A DNA stretch of 64,000 nt from Jaltomata sinuosa (lineage: Eukaryota > Streptophyta > Magnoliopsida > Solanales > Solanaceae), in assembly GCA_003996215.1 (NCBI GenBank), contig QJPP01003559.1:186001-250000 (forward strand), read 5' to 3'. Positions 33,061 to 44,868 of the stretch are shown here, piece by piece (the stretch's first letter is position 1; every line of letters begins with the position of its first letter). Both the position numbers and the translations under genes were made by a program. The notes beneath the pieces are model-generated. The model saw only the letters and a program-made list of their open reading frames with translations. It ran no database searches and was not told where the DNA came from.

Positions 33061-33778
33061 ATGGTGAAGACTCATGCTACTGCGGAGAGTGTTCAGGAGC
33101 CCATTCTAGTATCTATGCCAACTGCCCATGCCAGGACTCGTAGACAAGGTAGGGGAAGTGGTAGGTATGGTGGCAGAGGTTATTCTAGGGGTAAAACTCA
33201 AGAAACTGCTTATGTTCTAGCTAGGGAAGATTCCCCTAAGGGTAAGTATATACTTGAGGATGATCAAGTTCTGATTGAGGAGGTCGACCCAGGTCAGGCT
33301 CTACCTGGATTTGTAGCTGCTCCAGTACTTCAGTACACCTTGATTTTTTTGTAGGGTTTGTTAAAGGGTATAGCTCAGAGTGGTGGTACGGCTGGTACTC
33401 CTGAGGGTTAAGATACTAGAGTTGGGGCTCAGATCCTAAATCAGTAGCGTATCCTAGTTTTTCATAAACCAGCAGGCTAGCTAGCAGCTACAACAACTAT
33501 ATTTGATGGCATGCCCTTGTCGGGTATAGGAGCCACAAGAGTAGCTAGGCCGGTGATGTCTTATGAGGGGTAGGGGAGGTTTGAGAGGTTCAGGAAAATA
33601 GATCTACCTCAGTTTCAGGGTAGCCAGTGTGAGGATGCTTATGATTTTTTGGTGAGTGTCATGAGAGGCTTCAAAATGTGGGATTGATAGAGTCTCACTG
33701 GGTTAATTATAAAGCTTTGTTGATGCATAGCCCCGCCAAGCAGTGGTGGCATTTCTATGTTGACTCTGGACTAGCAGG
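33061..33778 (+). pseudogene. Element F gag, first part
   Basis: ATG at 33061 after the primer site. The first 97 codons are open: Arg/Gly-rich N-terminus (RGSGRYGGRGYSRGK) and an acidic segment. Beyond a stop at 33352 the gag core continues in broken frames (CEDAYDFLVS near 33630; SPAKQWWHFYVDSGL at 33730-33775). Element G is inserted right after this WW motif, in the stretch that normally leads to the W-x-x-F motif; that motif appears at 39505 (SPMTWELFAQAFFDRF). Confidence 0.82.
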
Positions 33779-34850
33779 TGTTGACACCCAATTTTAGCCT
33801 GACATTTTTCAAGTTAATATTTTTAAAACCTTTTATTCGTTAAATTGCACAGAATATAATTTTTCTCATAATTTTTTATGTTAATATAATTTATTGATAA
33901 TTATCTTCATTTTTGAAAATATTGAGATTTTTATTATTTTTTATCATTTTTAATTAATTTTAGTTATTATTAATTTTAATCGCAATCATTTGCACGTAAA
34001 CAAATATTGTTTCATTTTTTGTTAAATCATCAGTCGTCTTTATTCAAATCACATTTTTTACATGTTATTAAATATATTTTTTAACACAGCCCGTTAATAC
34101 ATAAGTCGAAGAAGATATTCTTTACACAAATAATTAAATAGCACATGGTTTTAGGTAAACCATGATTTTGAGCACACGGTTTTGATAGCTCATTATTTTG
34201 TTTTGCCACCTAGATGGTTTAGGGTTTTAAAGTTTTCTATAAAGTGTATCATACACACTACACACTCCTTGGTGGTGAAAATTTCTAAAATTGGCAAAAA
34301 TTCCCAAAACAACCTAATCATTTTCTTTTCTTTTCCGATTATCTTCTCTGGCCAAGCTCACCAGAGCTCCACCACCCCAACCACTGTTGTTCTCCATCTC
34401 CATCACCCCATTCTCCTCCATCCAGAACCACCAAATAGACCACGAGTTTCACAAACCCACTACCTCCTATTTCCTCTTTGTTTTCCTCCATCACCACCAG
34501 CCCATGAACTCTGACCAAACAAATAAAAAACTCTTCGGAGAGCACTACTTCGAGCTCCGACGAACAACAACCAACCATCGACGAGCTCCTCTGCTCTAGC
34601 GAATCAGACCCACTACAAAATCAGTCACCATCACCTCACCCTCTCTTCTGCTTCGCTGCTCCAACTAGCTAGCTGTGCCAACGAGCTTCTAGCTCCGATA
34701 AATGAACAACCACCATGAAACCAACCCTCTGATGAAAGGAACAACTAGATGCTGAAGTGGGTCAGGATCTGCCGGATTCGCGACTTTCCGGTGATTGTTT
34801 ATTTATTTTCATTTTTCTTAATATTTTGTTGATACCATTTTTACTCTTTT
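33779..34850 (+). repeat. Element G 5' LTR, truncated half
   Basis: Matches 37381-38439 of the right LTR, including TATAAAG at 34238-34244. Homology ends within TTTT, where fragment H begins; both sides of the junction carry TTTT, a 4-bp microhomology. The remaining half of the LTR, the primer site and all coding sequence are missing. Confidence 0.85.
34238..34244 (+). promoter_or_regulatory. Candidate TATA box in element G LTR
   Basis: TATAAAG about 460 nt into the LTR, conserved at the matching place (37828-37834) in the right LTR. Downstream lies CT/CA-rich sequence that could be leader RNA. Confidence 0.4.
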
Positions 34851-36137
34851 ATCCTATATATGCGGAGTCTAGGGAAAATAAACCGTAACCTACCTGTCGT
34901 CCGATGACAAGCTTGAACCTCTCCGAAAAAGCTGCAACACGAAATCAAACTCGAACTCGGGCTTGAATAACTTGACGTAGATAATTAATTTTCTTCCAAA
35001 GATCAAAATATAGCGCCACAATAACTCTTCTTTAACATATGCGTACATATATTTATATGAAGCATGTTAACAGTACAAAGAAACATTATGAAGGAATATC
35101 AAAATGTGATTTAGAACTAATTCAGAAAAATACAAAGGAACTTTTTTTCTTTCTAATGGTTAAGTTAATTACATAGTAAATATACTAACAGATAACTACA
35201 CCACATATGTAATACTCACCACTAGTAGTCATTTGCCACACCTCCACGTGTAAGTGGGGTGTCACACCATATAACTCACCACTTAAATTTATTACATTAA
35301 ATATGTATCTGGGGATTGCATAGGTTCGTGGTAAAATATATATAACTTTTTAAATATATCATAACTAATAGAAAATCATTTCCAATAAAACTTACTATAT
35401 TATAATAATAATTTTCAACATAACTAAATTTACTATCTCCGTTAAAATATTACAATGTATACAAACCTTATAAAATAAGTACATACACAATTATATCATA
35501 ATAAAAGTATTTTTCATAGACCTTTAAAATACTTTAAAAAGGTAATAAAAAAATATAACTTTAAAATAAAATATTTTCAAATATACGCGCGATGCTAATA
35601 AAATTCTTAAATTTAGGTTCGCAATTCACCATCGCACGATGTTGATACTCAAGAACTCTCTTGGAACCCTCCCTTATATTTTCTCACTGTTTCAGAACTG
35701 AAATGGCGTTTTAAAACATGAAGTTGAGGCTTTAAATCGATTTTGACCCGACCAGATTCGCGACCCGGTTTCTGCCAGACAGTCCGCGGTAAAACAGTCA
35801 TAACTTTTTACTCCAAGATCAGTTGGATGTGAGGTTTTGTGCGTTCAAAACTAGACTCGTAGAAATTAGATTTGGTATTTTGGGGGACTTCTAACTCTTT
35901 ATATATTGAGAGAAAAGCTCTGAGACATTTTACCCAAAGTTCAGAAAATTTATTAAAGAAACTTACGATAACTTTTGTCGACTTGCTTGACTTCAAAACT
36001 TATCACACGACCAAACAAATGGCCCCGGCACCGAACTACCGGTCCCGACAATCCTTAAGTGACTTGGGGACGCTACAAACAAACTCTAACGGTACAAGGA
36101 AAACATATACGTGGAAATAACCGGAAGGGTCATTACA
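34851..36137 (-). repeat. Fragment H: chromovirus LTR piece of the element L family
   Basis: Minus strand starts TGTAATGACCCTTCCGG at 36137 and follows the element L LTR (58360 to about 59575), including the ATATATAAAGAGTTAGAAG and CGACAGGTAGGTTACGGTTT stretches. It breaks off at 34851, just beyond the conserved GCATATATAGGAT. Its outer end is intact and joins the 70-bp array directly. It probably marks an element or solo LTR that inserted into the array of element G and was then cut by a deletion reaching into the left LTR of G. Confidence 0.82.
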
Positions 36138-36980
36138 TGTCATCTCGTTCAAAGTGACATATCACATTCAAGTTGGGTCGTCCGCATTTCAATGAGACAT
36201 GTTGAGTTGTCACCTCGTTCAAAGTGACATATCAAATTCAAGTTGGGTCATCCACCTTTCAATGAGACAAGTTGGGAAGCCACCTCATTCAAAGTGGCAT
36301 ATCAAATTCAAGGCAGGTCGTCCGCCTTTCAACGAAACAAGTTGGAAAGCCACCCCATTCAAAGTTGCATATCACATTCAAGTTGGGTCGTCCGTCTTTT
36401 AACAAGACAAGTTGAAAAGCCACCTTATTCAAAGTGGCATATCACATTCAAATAGGGTCATCCGTCTTTCTATGAGACACGTTGGGTTGTCACCTCATTC
36501 AAAGTGACATATCAAATTCAAGTTGGGTCGTCTTCCTTTCAATGAGACATGCTGGGTTGTCACCTTGTTCAAAGTTACATATCAAATTCAAGTTGGATCG
36601 TTCGCCTTTCAACGAGATACGTTGGGAAGTCACCTCGTTCAAAGTGACATATCAAATTCTAGTAGGGTCATCCACGTTTCAATGAGACATGTTGGGTTGT
36701 CACCTCGTTCAAAGTGACATATCAAATTCAAGTTGGGTCGTCCGCTTTTCAATGAGACATATTCGGTAATAACCTCGTTCAAAGTGACATATCAAACTCA
36801 AGTTGGGTTGCCCGCCTTTCAATGAGACACGTTGGGTTGTCACCTCGTTCAAAGTGACATATCAAATTCAAGTTAGGTTGTCCGCCTTTCAATGAGACAT
36901 GCTGGGTTGTCACCTCGTTCAAAGTGACATATCAAATTTAAATTGGGTCATCCGCCTTTCAATGAGACAAAAATAGGTTG
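36138..36980 (+). repeat. 70-bp tandem array, 12 copies without indels
   Basis: The phrase TTCAAAGTGACAT starts its AAAG at 36151, 36221, 36291, 36361, 36431, 36501, 36571, 36641, 36711, 36781, 36851 and 36921: twelve units at exactly 70 bp. Each unit has two related half-sites, TTCAAAGTGACAT and TTCAATGAGACAT, 40 and 30 bp apart, so the unit looks like a dimer. Units differ by scattered substitutions. The array lies just before the 3' end of element G, where Tat/Ogre elements are known to carry tandem repeats. ORFs of 60-70 codons here simply follow the repeats. Confidence 0.92.
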
Positions 36981-37088
36981 TTCGCTTTTCAATGAGACAA
37001 AAATGGATTGCTCGTCATTCAAAGAACAACATTGGGTTGTCCGCCTTTCAATGAGACAAGTTGGGTCGTCCATCTTTCAACGAGACAG
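36956..37088 (+). repeat. 30-bp monomer tail of the tandem array
   Basis: The TTCAATGAGACA half-site alone recurs with AATGAGAC-type starts at 36961, 36991, 37021 (degenerate), 37050 and 37080, a spacing of 30-31 bp. The array therefore changes from 70-bp dimers to 30-bp monomers before it ends. Confidence 0.85.
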
Positions 37089-37380
37089 GTACACAAATTT
37101 GTATCCCCAGCACCTCACAATTTGACACTGGGTGATTTTAGAAAACAATGTCAAAGGTACGTAATTATTTTTCATCCTAGAACAATTTTTCCTTGTTTAT
37201 TATCTTTCATTTAAAATAATTCAACCTCGCCAGCAGACATAGAGCATTTTCAAAACTCTATCAAAGTCTGGCATCATTTTGCGCATATGTTATTCCTTTT
37301 TTTTATCGAGCCAAAATTGGCTACACATCAACGTCTTCGTTCAAAGATTCTTTCATCATCTCTGAACAAAGAGGGGCAGT
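37089..37380 (+). other. Element G 3' untranslated region and polypurine tract
   Basis: Non-coding stretch ending AACAAAGAGGGGCAGT directly before the 3' LTR. AAAGAGGGGCAG (about 37368-37379) is a good polypurine tract. No ORF of interest. Confidence 0.75.
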
Positions 37381-39499
37381 TGTTGACACCCAATTTTGGC
37401 CTGACATTTTTCAAGTTAATATTTTTAAAACCTTTTATTCGTTAAATTGCACATAATATAATTTTTCTCATATTTTTTTATGTTAATACAGTTTATTGAT
37501 AATTATCCTCATTTTTGAAAATATTAAGATTTTTATCATTTTTAATTAATTTTAGTTATTATAATTTTTTGTCGCAATCATTTGCACGTAAACAAATATT
37601 GTTTCATTTTTGTTAAATCATCAGTCGTCTTTATTCAAATCACATTTTTACATGTTATTAAATATATTTTTTAACACAGCCCGTTAATACATAAGTCGAA
37701 AAAGATATTCTTTACACAAATAATTAAATAGCATATGCTTTTAGGTAAACCATGGTTTTGAGCACACGATTTTGATAGCCCATGGTTTTATTTTGCCACC
37801 TAGATAGTTTAGAGTTTTAAAGTTTTCTATAAAGTGTCTCATACACACTACACACTCCTTGATGGAAAAATTTCTAAAATTGGCAAAATTTTCCAAAATA
37901 GCCTAATCATTTTCTTTCCTTTTCCGGTTGTCTTCTCCGGCCAAGATCACCGGAGCTCCACCATCCCAACCACTATTGTTCTCCATCTCCATCACCCCAT
38001 TCTCCTCCATCCAGAACCACCAAACAGACCACAAGTTTCACAAACTCACTACCTCATATTTCCTCTTCGTTTTCCTCCATCACCACCAGCCCATGAACTC
38101 TGACCAAACAAATAAAAAAACCATCGAAGAGCACTACTTCGAGCTCCGATGAACAACAACCAACCATCGATGAGCTCCTCTGATCTAGCAAATCAGACCC
38201 ACTACAAAATCAGTCACCATCACCTCACCCTCTCTTCTGCTTCGTTGCTCCAACGAGCTTGCTGTGCTAATGAGCTTCTAGCTCCGATAAATGAACAACA
38301 ACCATGAAACCAACCCTCCAACGAAAGGAACAGCTAGATGCCGAAGTGGGTCAGGATCTACCGGATTTACAATTTTCTAGTGACCGTTTATTTATTTTCA
38401 TTTTTCTTAATATTTTTTTGATGCCATTTTTACTCTTTTGCTTGTTTTCTCTGCGTTCAGATCTGGCCGGAGGGGTTCAAACTCCGGCCACCCTTTATTT
38501 TAATGTTTGGTACGTGTCTTGTTGTTTATTGTCATTCACTAGCATCGTGCAATTATTTTGTCTTCTTTTTACCTGCTTGTTTAATGTATTTTGGTGGTTT
38601 GGAGTATTTTCTTTATTGTTGACACAGTGATTTATTTTTATATTTACCTCTTAATAAATTTTTGTGATTATTGTGGCTGTTCGGTGATCTAAAATTTATA
38701 GTCAGGGATTGTGTTCCCTTTATTTGTGGTAATGTTGAACTATTTTGTCATATTTGGATCTTTTCTAGTGAAGTTGCTACTGTTGGACGTTAGTATGATT
38801 ATTTTGTCATTTTTCTCTTACTATTATTAGTTGAATATCAATCTAATTGGCCAATGAAAAAATTTCTCCGTCGGATTTTTGAGTTCAGTTATTTTATAGT
38901 GAATATCAATTTAATTGGCCGATGAAGAAATTTTTGTCGATTTCCAAGGCCTCCAATGTATATAAGACGGGTTTATTCTTAGTTATTATTTATTTAATTC
39001 TTTTTTGACTAATTTTGGTTCATTACTAACACTTTTACTAAGTGTATTTACAGGTACACAGAAATTCTTTTCGAAGAATATATTTGAATTAAAATTCGAA
39101 GATGTTGTATAATTCTTTGTTGTATTTATTTATTTTAGCTAACGATAGGCAAATATTAGGCCGTTTCATAAAAGTTTATCCTTGAATTCTTTGTGTTTTG
39201 GAGAGTCTTTTTCTCTAACTCGAAAGAATTAAGGCATTTATTTTATCTCCTCAATTAAAAAAATGAATTCATTCGGGAACCACCATTGTGGATTCTGAAG
39301 GATGCCTAACCCCTTATCTTCGGAATAACTTGAACCCTTACCTAGAATCTCATTGGTTTTGTAGACTAAAACTTATTTAATAATTAAAAAGGTTTCCTGA
39401 TTTTCCTAAAATTAGATGGCGACTCTCTTTCTCTCTCTTTTTTTTAAATTAAGTAATTATTCTTTAGAGTCCCAAAGTTGTATCCTATAGGATATAACA
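37381..39499 (+). repeat. Element G 3' LTR
   Basis: 2119 bp, TGTTGACACC to GATATAACA, next to a polypurine tract on the left and to element F gag on the right. The 5' half matches 33779-34850. ORFs at 37834-38103 and 38304-38630 lie inside the LTR; the first is low-complexity (Pro/His/Ser) and not a gene. Confidence 0.88.
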
Positions 39500-39504
39500 G
39501 CAAG

Positions 39505-40340
39505 ATCTTCTCCTATGACTTGGGAGTTGTTCGCACAGGCTTTCTTTGATCGATTTTGTTCCCCATAGCTTAAGGGATGAGTGTAGGCATTAGTTCGAGC
39601 AATTGACTCAGGATGGGATCTCAACGACTAAGTATAAGACTCAATTGTATGCATTATGTGGACATGCCTTGGTGATTTTATTGGACAAGAACGAGAGGAA
39701 TCACAGGTTTGTGAGAGGTTTTACCTTTAAGATTCGGTATGCGATGTTTTCTATAGCTCAGTTAAGGGATACATTGTAAAGGGCAGTTGAGACAGCTAAG
39801 GAGTTCGAGCTCATACACCGAGAGGAGTTTAAGGATCTGAGGGACAAGATGTCCCATACTTTTAGTCAGTTTAGTGGCACCTTATCAAGTGGTAGGGGTT
39901 TTTCCAGGAGGTTTTCATCCTTAGCATAGTAGACCAGTTCATACAACTCTTTCGGTGTTTGAGCGGGGTATTTTGGATGAGACTCTTTCAGCGCTGGGTA
40001 GACTTCTTATGGTTCTTTATATAGATTCTCAGGCTTTGGTTTCCATTCTGGTTATTCAGGATCTTTCCAACATATAATGGTTCTCAGGTCTTGTTGTGAG
40101 TGTGGCAATCTAGAGCATTATAAGAAGGATTGTCCCAAACATAGAGGTGGGGGTTGATAGTAGAGTTCTTAGGACCTAGTTAGGGCATTAGCACCCCCAG
40201 CTAGGGATCAGGGAAGACCTCAGGCAGGTAGAGATACACCACCAGCCGGTCAAAGAGGTGGTAGAGGATTTATTCAGCTAGGGAGAGATATGGCTCAACG
40301 TTATGCCTTTCCAGGTAAATTTGAGGAAGATTCCCCTAAT
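39505..40340 (+). pseudogene. Element F gag, second part with zinc knuckle
   Basis: Resumes with SPMTWELFAQAFFDRFCSP (39505-39565) in the frame of the gag core, then breaks into several frames with stops. The nucleocapsid knuckle CCECGNLEHYKKDC (about 40090-40130) fits C-x2-C-x4-H-x4-C. It leads into protease. Confidence 0.8.
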
Positions 40341-40643
40341 ATTATTATCATAGGTATCATCTTTGTATGCCATTGACCTACTTCAGTTTTGTTTGATCCT
40401 GGATCTATTTTCTCTTACGTGTCTGCATATTTTACAATAAGTCTTGATATGACGTGCGAGTCTCTTGCTATGCCTATTTTTATTGCTACCCCAATAGGTG
40501 ATTCTTTTGTGGTGGATTGACTGTATTGATCTTGTATGGTGACCCTTTTGGGGTATGATACTTAGGTAGACTTGATTATTCTAGTCATGGTAGATTTTGA
40601 CGTGATTTTAGGCATGGATTAACTTTCTTTATATCATGCTATT
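40341..40643 (+). pseudogene. Element F protease
   Basis: The active site VLFDPGSIFSYVSAYF (about 40388-40436) keeps the catalytic Asp and Gly. The downstream motif VDFDVILGMD (about 40591-40620) is followed by a stop. Stops and a likely frameshift near 40520 break the frame. Confidence 0.8.
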
Positions 40644-42200
40644 ATGGATTATAGTGTCAAGGAGATCACTCTAGTGATGCCAGGTGTTTTGGAGTGGAAG
40701 AGTACCCAGGATTCGTATCCTAAGAGGGTGATTTCTTTCTTTAAGGCTCAGCGTTTGGTTAAGAAGGAGTGTCTATCTTACTTGACAAATGTTCATGATA
40801 CTAGTAGCAAAATGCCTCCTTTTGAGTCAGTGAGAGTAGTTAGGGAATTCCAGGATGTGTTCCCTATGTATATACCGGGTGTTCCTCTCGATAAAGATAT
40901 TGATTTTGGTATTGAATTGGAACTGGGCACTAATCCCATCTCTATTCCTCCTAATAGAATGGCTTTGGCAGAGTTGAAGGAGTTAAAGGATTAATTGCAG
41001 GACCTATTGAGTAAAGGATTTATTAGACCCAGTATTTTGCCTTGAGGTGCTCATATGTTGTTTGTGAAGTAGAAGAAGAAGAAGAAGGATGGGTCTATGC
41101 GCATGTGTATTAATTATCGACAGTTGAACAAGGTGGCCATCAAGAACAAGTACCCTCTTCCACATATTGATGATTTGTTTAATCAGCTTCATGGTGCTTT
41201 GGTGTTTTGAAGATTGACTTGAGGTTGGGGTACCACCAGTTAAGGATTAGGAATTCGAATATCCCTAAGACAGCTTCAGGACCCACTATAGCCATTACGA
41301 GTTCTTAGTGATATCATTTGGGTTCCCCAGTGATATTTATAGAGTTATGGAATAGCGCATTTCGATCATATCTTGATTCATTTGTGATTGTGTTCATCGA
41401 TGATATGTTGGTGTATTCCAAGAGTGAGGAAGATCATGTGAAGCATTTGAAGATTGTGCTCCAAAGGATGAGGGATGAGAAGTTGTATACTAAGTTCTTG
41501 AAGTGTGAGTTTTGTCTTGGCTCCATGTCTTTCTTGGGGAATGTTGTGACTAAGAATGGTATTATAGTCGATCCAGCCAAGGTGGGGTGGTTCAAGATTA
41601 GGCTAGGCCTACCTTACCTACTGAGATTTGGAGTTTTATGGGTTTGGCTAGATATTATAGGTGATTCATGCAGGGTTTCTCTTTTATTGCAGCTCCATTG
41701 ACCAAGTTGACCCAGAAGAATGTTGCTTTTCAGTGGATTGATGAGTATGAGGCAAGCTTTCTAAAGCTCAAGGCTTTATTGACTTCAGCACCTATCTTGA
41801 CCTTACCTATGAAAGGTGAAGGTTTTAATGTATATTGTGATGCTTCAAGGGTTGGTCTTGGTGTTATTTACATGCAGAAAGGGAAGGTTATAGCCTATGC
41901 TTTGAGGTAGCTGAAGACTCATGAGAAGAACTACCACACTCATGATTTGGAGTTGGCGACAGTAGTGTTTGTTTTAAAGTTATGGCGACATTATTTGTAT
42001 GGAGTTTATTGTGAGGTGTTCATCAGTCATCGTAGTCTTTAGTATATTTTTAGCCAAGAGGAGTTGAATTTGAGATAACGCAGGTGGTTGGAGTTGTTGA
42101 AGGATTATGACATGACTATTATCTATCACCTGGGCAAGGCTAATGTAGTGGCAGATGCTTTGAGTAGTAAGGCAGTGAGTATGAGTAGTCTTTCCTTTTG
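40644..42200 (+). pseudogene. Element F reverse transcriptase and RNase H
   Basis: Linker ORF 40644-40994 (FQDVFPMYIPGVPLDKDIDF, then PPNRMALAELKELKD) ends at a stop where Gln is expected. RT continues with SMRMCINYRQLNKVAIKNKY and the catalytic box VIVFIDDMLVYS (41385-41420, Asp pair intact). The thumb (LARYYR, FSFIAAPLTKLTQKN) is frame-shifted. RNase H pieces: YCDASRVGLGVIYMQ, YALR, THDLELATVVFVLKLWRHY and YHLGKANVVADALS. Poly-AGA expansion at about 41068-41088 inserts extra lysines. Two further stops in RNase H (about 42041 and 42076) replace Gln codons. Confidence 0.88.
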
Positions 42201-42329
42201 ATGATGGAGGAGAAACCTTTGGATATAGATGTACAGAGTTTAGCCAATAACTTTGTGAGGCTTGACATTTTTGAGCCTGGGAAAGTTCTTGCTTGTGTAG
42301 AGGCATGGTCCTTGTAGTGGGAGAAGACT

Positions 42330-43735
42330 AAGGATACGCAGTTTGAGGATGGAAAGTTGTGTATCATTCGGGATAAGGTGTTGAGTGGTGATTCAAAGGA
42401 AGAGATTCTTGATTCAGAGGGTGTTTTGATAGTCAAAGGTCATATCTGCATTTCTAGGGTTGGTGATTTAACTAGATTGATCATGGAGAAGGCTCACAGT
42501 TCAAGGTATTCTATTCATCTGGGTGCAACCAAAATATATCATGACCTGAAGAAGCCTTATTAGTGGTGTGGATAAAGATGGAAATTATGGAGTTTGTAGC
42601 TAAGTGTTTGAATTGTCAAAAAGTGAAGTATGAGCACCAGAGACTGGGAGGTATGACTCAAAGAATGTCTATACTTGAGTGAATGTGGGATCATATTACT
42701 AGGGACTTCGTGGTTGGGTTGCCTCAAACTTTAGGGAAGTTTGAATTTATTTGGGTGATTATGGACAGATTGACCAAATCAGCTCATTTTGTTCCAGTGA
42801 ACGTGACCTACAATGTAGAGGATTTAGCAAAGTTCTACATTCAAGAGATATTTCAGTTCCATAGTGTGCCTATTTCTATTATTTTAGACAGAGGCATCCA
42901 GTTACCTTACACTTTTAGAGTTCTATGCAGTGATAGTTGGATACTCAGTTGGAGATGAGTACAACTTTTCATCCTTCAATGTATGGTCAGTTGGAGCAGA
43001 CTATTCAGGTTTGAAAAATATGCTTCGAGCTTGTGTGATTGATTTGGTTGGTCATTGGGACTAGTTCTTGCCTTTGGTGGAGTTTGTCTACAATAACAGT
43101 TACCATTCCAGCATTTAGATGGAACTAATCGAGGCCTTATATGGGAGAAAGTGTAGATCTTTGATTGGTTGATTTTATTTCTTTGAAGTTAGGTTGTGTG
43201 GTATAAATATATTACAAGATTCAATAGATAGGGTGAAGTTGATACAGGACCAGTTTTTCACAACCAAGAGTAGACAAAAGAGTTAATCTGATAGGAGGGT
43301 TTGTGACTTGGAGTTCATGGTTGGTGATTGGGTCTTGTTGAAGGTATCACCCATGAAGGGTGTGATAAGGTTTAGGAAGAAGGCCAAACTTAGCTCGAGG
43401 TTTATTGGTCCTTTTGAGATTCTTTGTCGTATTAGAGAGGTGGCCTATGAACTGGTTTTGCCTCCAAATCCATCCAGTTTTCCATGTCTTGATGTTAAAA
43501 AAAGTACCATTCTAATGGTTCTCATTTAATTCGGTGGGACTCAGTGGATTTGGATTAGAATCTGACTTTTGAGTAAGAACCTATAGTTATTTTGGATAGA
43601 CAAACTAGGAAGCTAAGATCCGAAGAGATAGCATCAGTGAAGGTTCAATAGAAGCATCATCTGGTTGAGGAGGCTATGTGGTAGATAGTGAAGGACATGC
43701 AATATAGATATCCCTAACTTTTTGACAGTTCATGT
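42330..43735 (+). pseudogene. Element F integrase and chromodomain
   Basis: HHCC region 42430-42620: HICISRVGDLTRLIMEKAHS, SRYSIHLGATKIYHD, then CLNC. Core 42683-42900: DFVVGLPQTLGKFEFIWVIM, DRLTKSAHF, but the second catalytic motif is ILDRGIQ and the frame is then lost. The third region is broken (LEQTIQ near 43000). Integrase C-terminus 43308-43480 (VGDWVLLKVSPMKGVIRF, then IGPFEILCRI). A chromodomain remnant (EEEPIVILDR..., VKVQ-stop-KHHLVEEAMW) spans 43570-43735 with stops. Confidence 0.87.
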
Positions 43736-43773
43736 ATCTTTCTTACTCTTACATTCAAGGACGAATGTATGTT

Positions 43774-43787
43774 TTAGTAGTGGATAT
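43774..43787 (+). other. Element F polypurine-tract region
   Basis: TTTAGTAGTGGATA directly before the 3' LTR, preceded by AAGGACGAATGTATG. The same AGTAGTGGAT motif stands before the LTR of element K (minus strand, about 57377-57390). Confidence 0.6.
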
Positions 43788-44868
43788 TGTAATAACTCTC
43801 ATAGCGATTTTTGGATTTCTATGAAGTTTGGCCGTTTTACCCTGTCTCGTTGTTGTATTATGGTATTTATAGTCTGCAGAAGTGGGTGGCATGATTCCAC
43901 AGGTGTTTGGTAGAGTTATATGTGAGTTTTTCATTTTGGAAGGCTTTGAAGTTAGAATGGCTGACTTTGGTCAACATTTAGAGATTTAGTTATCGTATGA
44001 GAATTTTGCCAGTTTTGTTAGCTCCAAAATGCCATTTTTGGATTAGTAGCACTATTGGTTTGGGTTCCAAGGTGTTCGAATGTGTTTTAGATAGTTGGTT
44101 GAAAAGTTGGAAGCTTTAGCCTAGAGTTGACTTCGGTCAATATTCATTGATAACAACCTCCGTTGGAAATTCTGGCTGTTCTGTTAAGTACAGAATGTTG
44201 AATTTGACCTAGTAGCATAGTTGGTTTATGTCCATGAGGTTCTGAATGAGTTCCAAGGGTCTATTTAGAGTTTTTGAACTTGTGCATTTATTCAATCATA
44301 GTTGTTGTTGGTGCCAGGTGTTGTCCTTCTTTGTGTTCGTGATCAGCTCATCATGTTCACGATAAAGGAAAATCTTGTGCATCGCAAACGTGGTATGGGG
44401 GCTGCAAATGCAATGAAGGACTCAGCTTGGTTATGGCCGGGTCTATTTTTAGTCTCTGCGAATAGGACTAGACCATCATGATAGCAATGAGTCTGGGTCA
44501 GGTAGCTTCGTTAATGCAACGAGGTCCCACATTTGTGAAGAATAATTGTTGTCAGTGATTTTTAAATCCCATTTTTGACTCAACCCCATAACTCAATTTT
44601 TGAAGCTTTGCAACTCATTTTTGGGAGATTGGAAAGGGATTTTTGGGATTTCTTCATGGGGTAAGTTTATTATACTATTTTTTCACATTCCCCAATGATT
44701 ATTTTATGATTTCACCTTCAATTCTTGGTTTTCCAGCTTTAAAATTTGGGATTTTTTGGTAAAGTTAAAGTTTGATAAATTGATTATTTCAAGCTCGATT
44801 TTAACTTCATTTTTTATGAAATTTAATATATAAACTTCTTAAGTTATGGGTAAATTGATTTTCTAATA
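43788..44868 (+). repeat. Element F 3' LTR, part 1
   Basis: Starts TGTAATAACTCTC and matches the 5' LTR from 30363. It stops at the TAATA target duplication of solo LTR I (44864-44868). Confidence 0.9.

Larger units (their letters stand above)
33779..39499 (+). mobile_element. Element G: Tat/Ogre-like retrotransposon, internally deleted
   Basis: Two copies of an LTR starting TGTTGACACCCAATTTTgGCC bracket the stretch. The right LTR is complete (2119 bp); the left stops after about half (34850). Between them are an unrelated LTR fragment (H) and a 70-bp tandem array that runs up to a purine-rich tract. No gag or pol remains. Flanks GCAGG (33774-33778) and GCAAG (39500-39504) agree at four of five bases. 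The LTR start and a 3' tandem array are features known from the Tat lineage, hence the assignment; without pol it is not certain. Confidence 0.7.

Noticed and set aside
36199..36717. Several 60-70-codon ORFs in the tandem array as a repeat protein gene
   Set aside because: The 70-bp period is not a multiple of three, so each unit shifts the frame; the ORFs overlap in different frames and are a by-product of the repeats.
36138..37088. Direct repeats with regular spacing as a possible CRISPR array
   Set aside because: The whole 70-bp unit is repeated, there are no unique spacers and no cas genes, and the context is a plant retrotransposon.
37834..38103. ORF with Pro/His/Ser-rich product in the element G 3' LTR (also at 34182-34514)
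   Set aside because: It lies wholly inside an LTR, begins and ends differently in the two copies, and is low-complexity; no sign of coding conservation.
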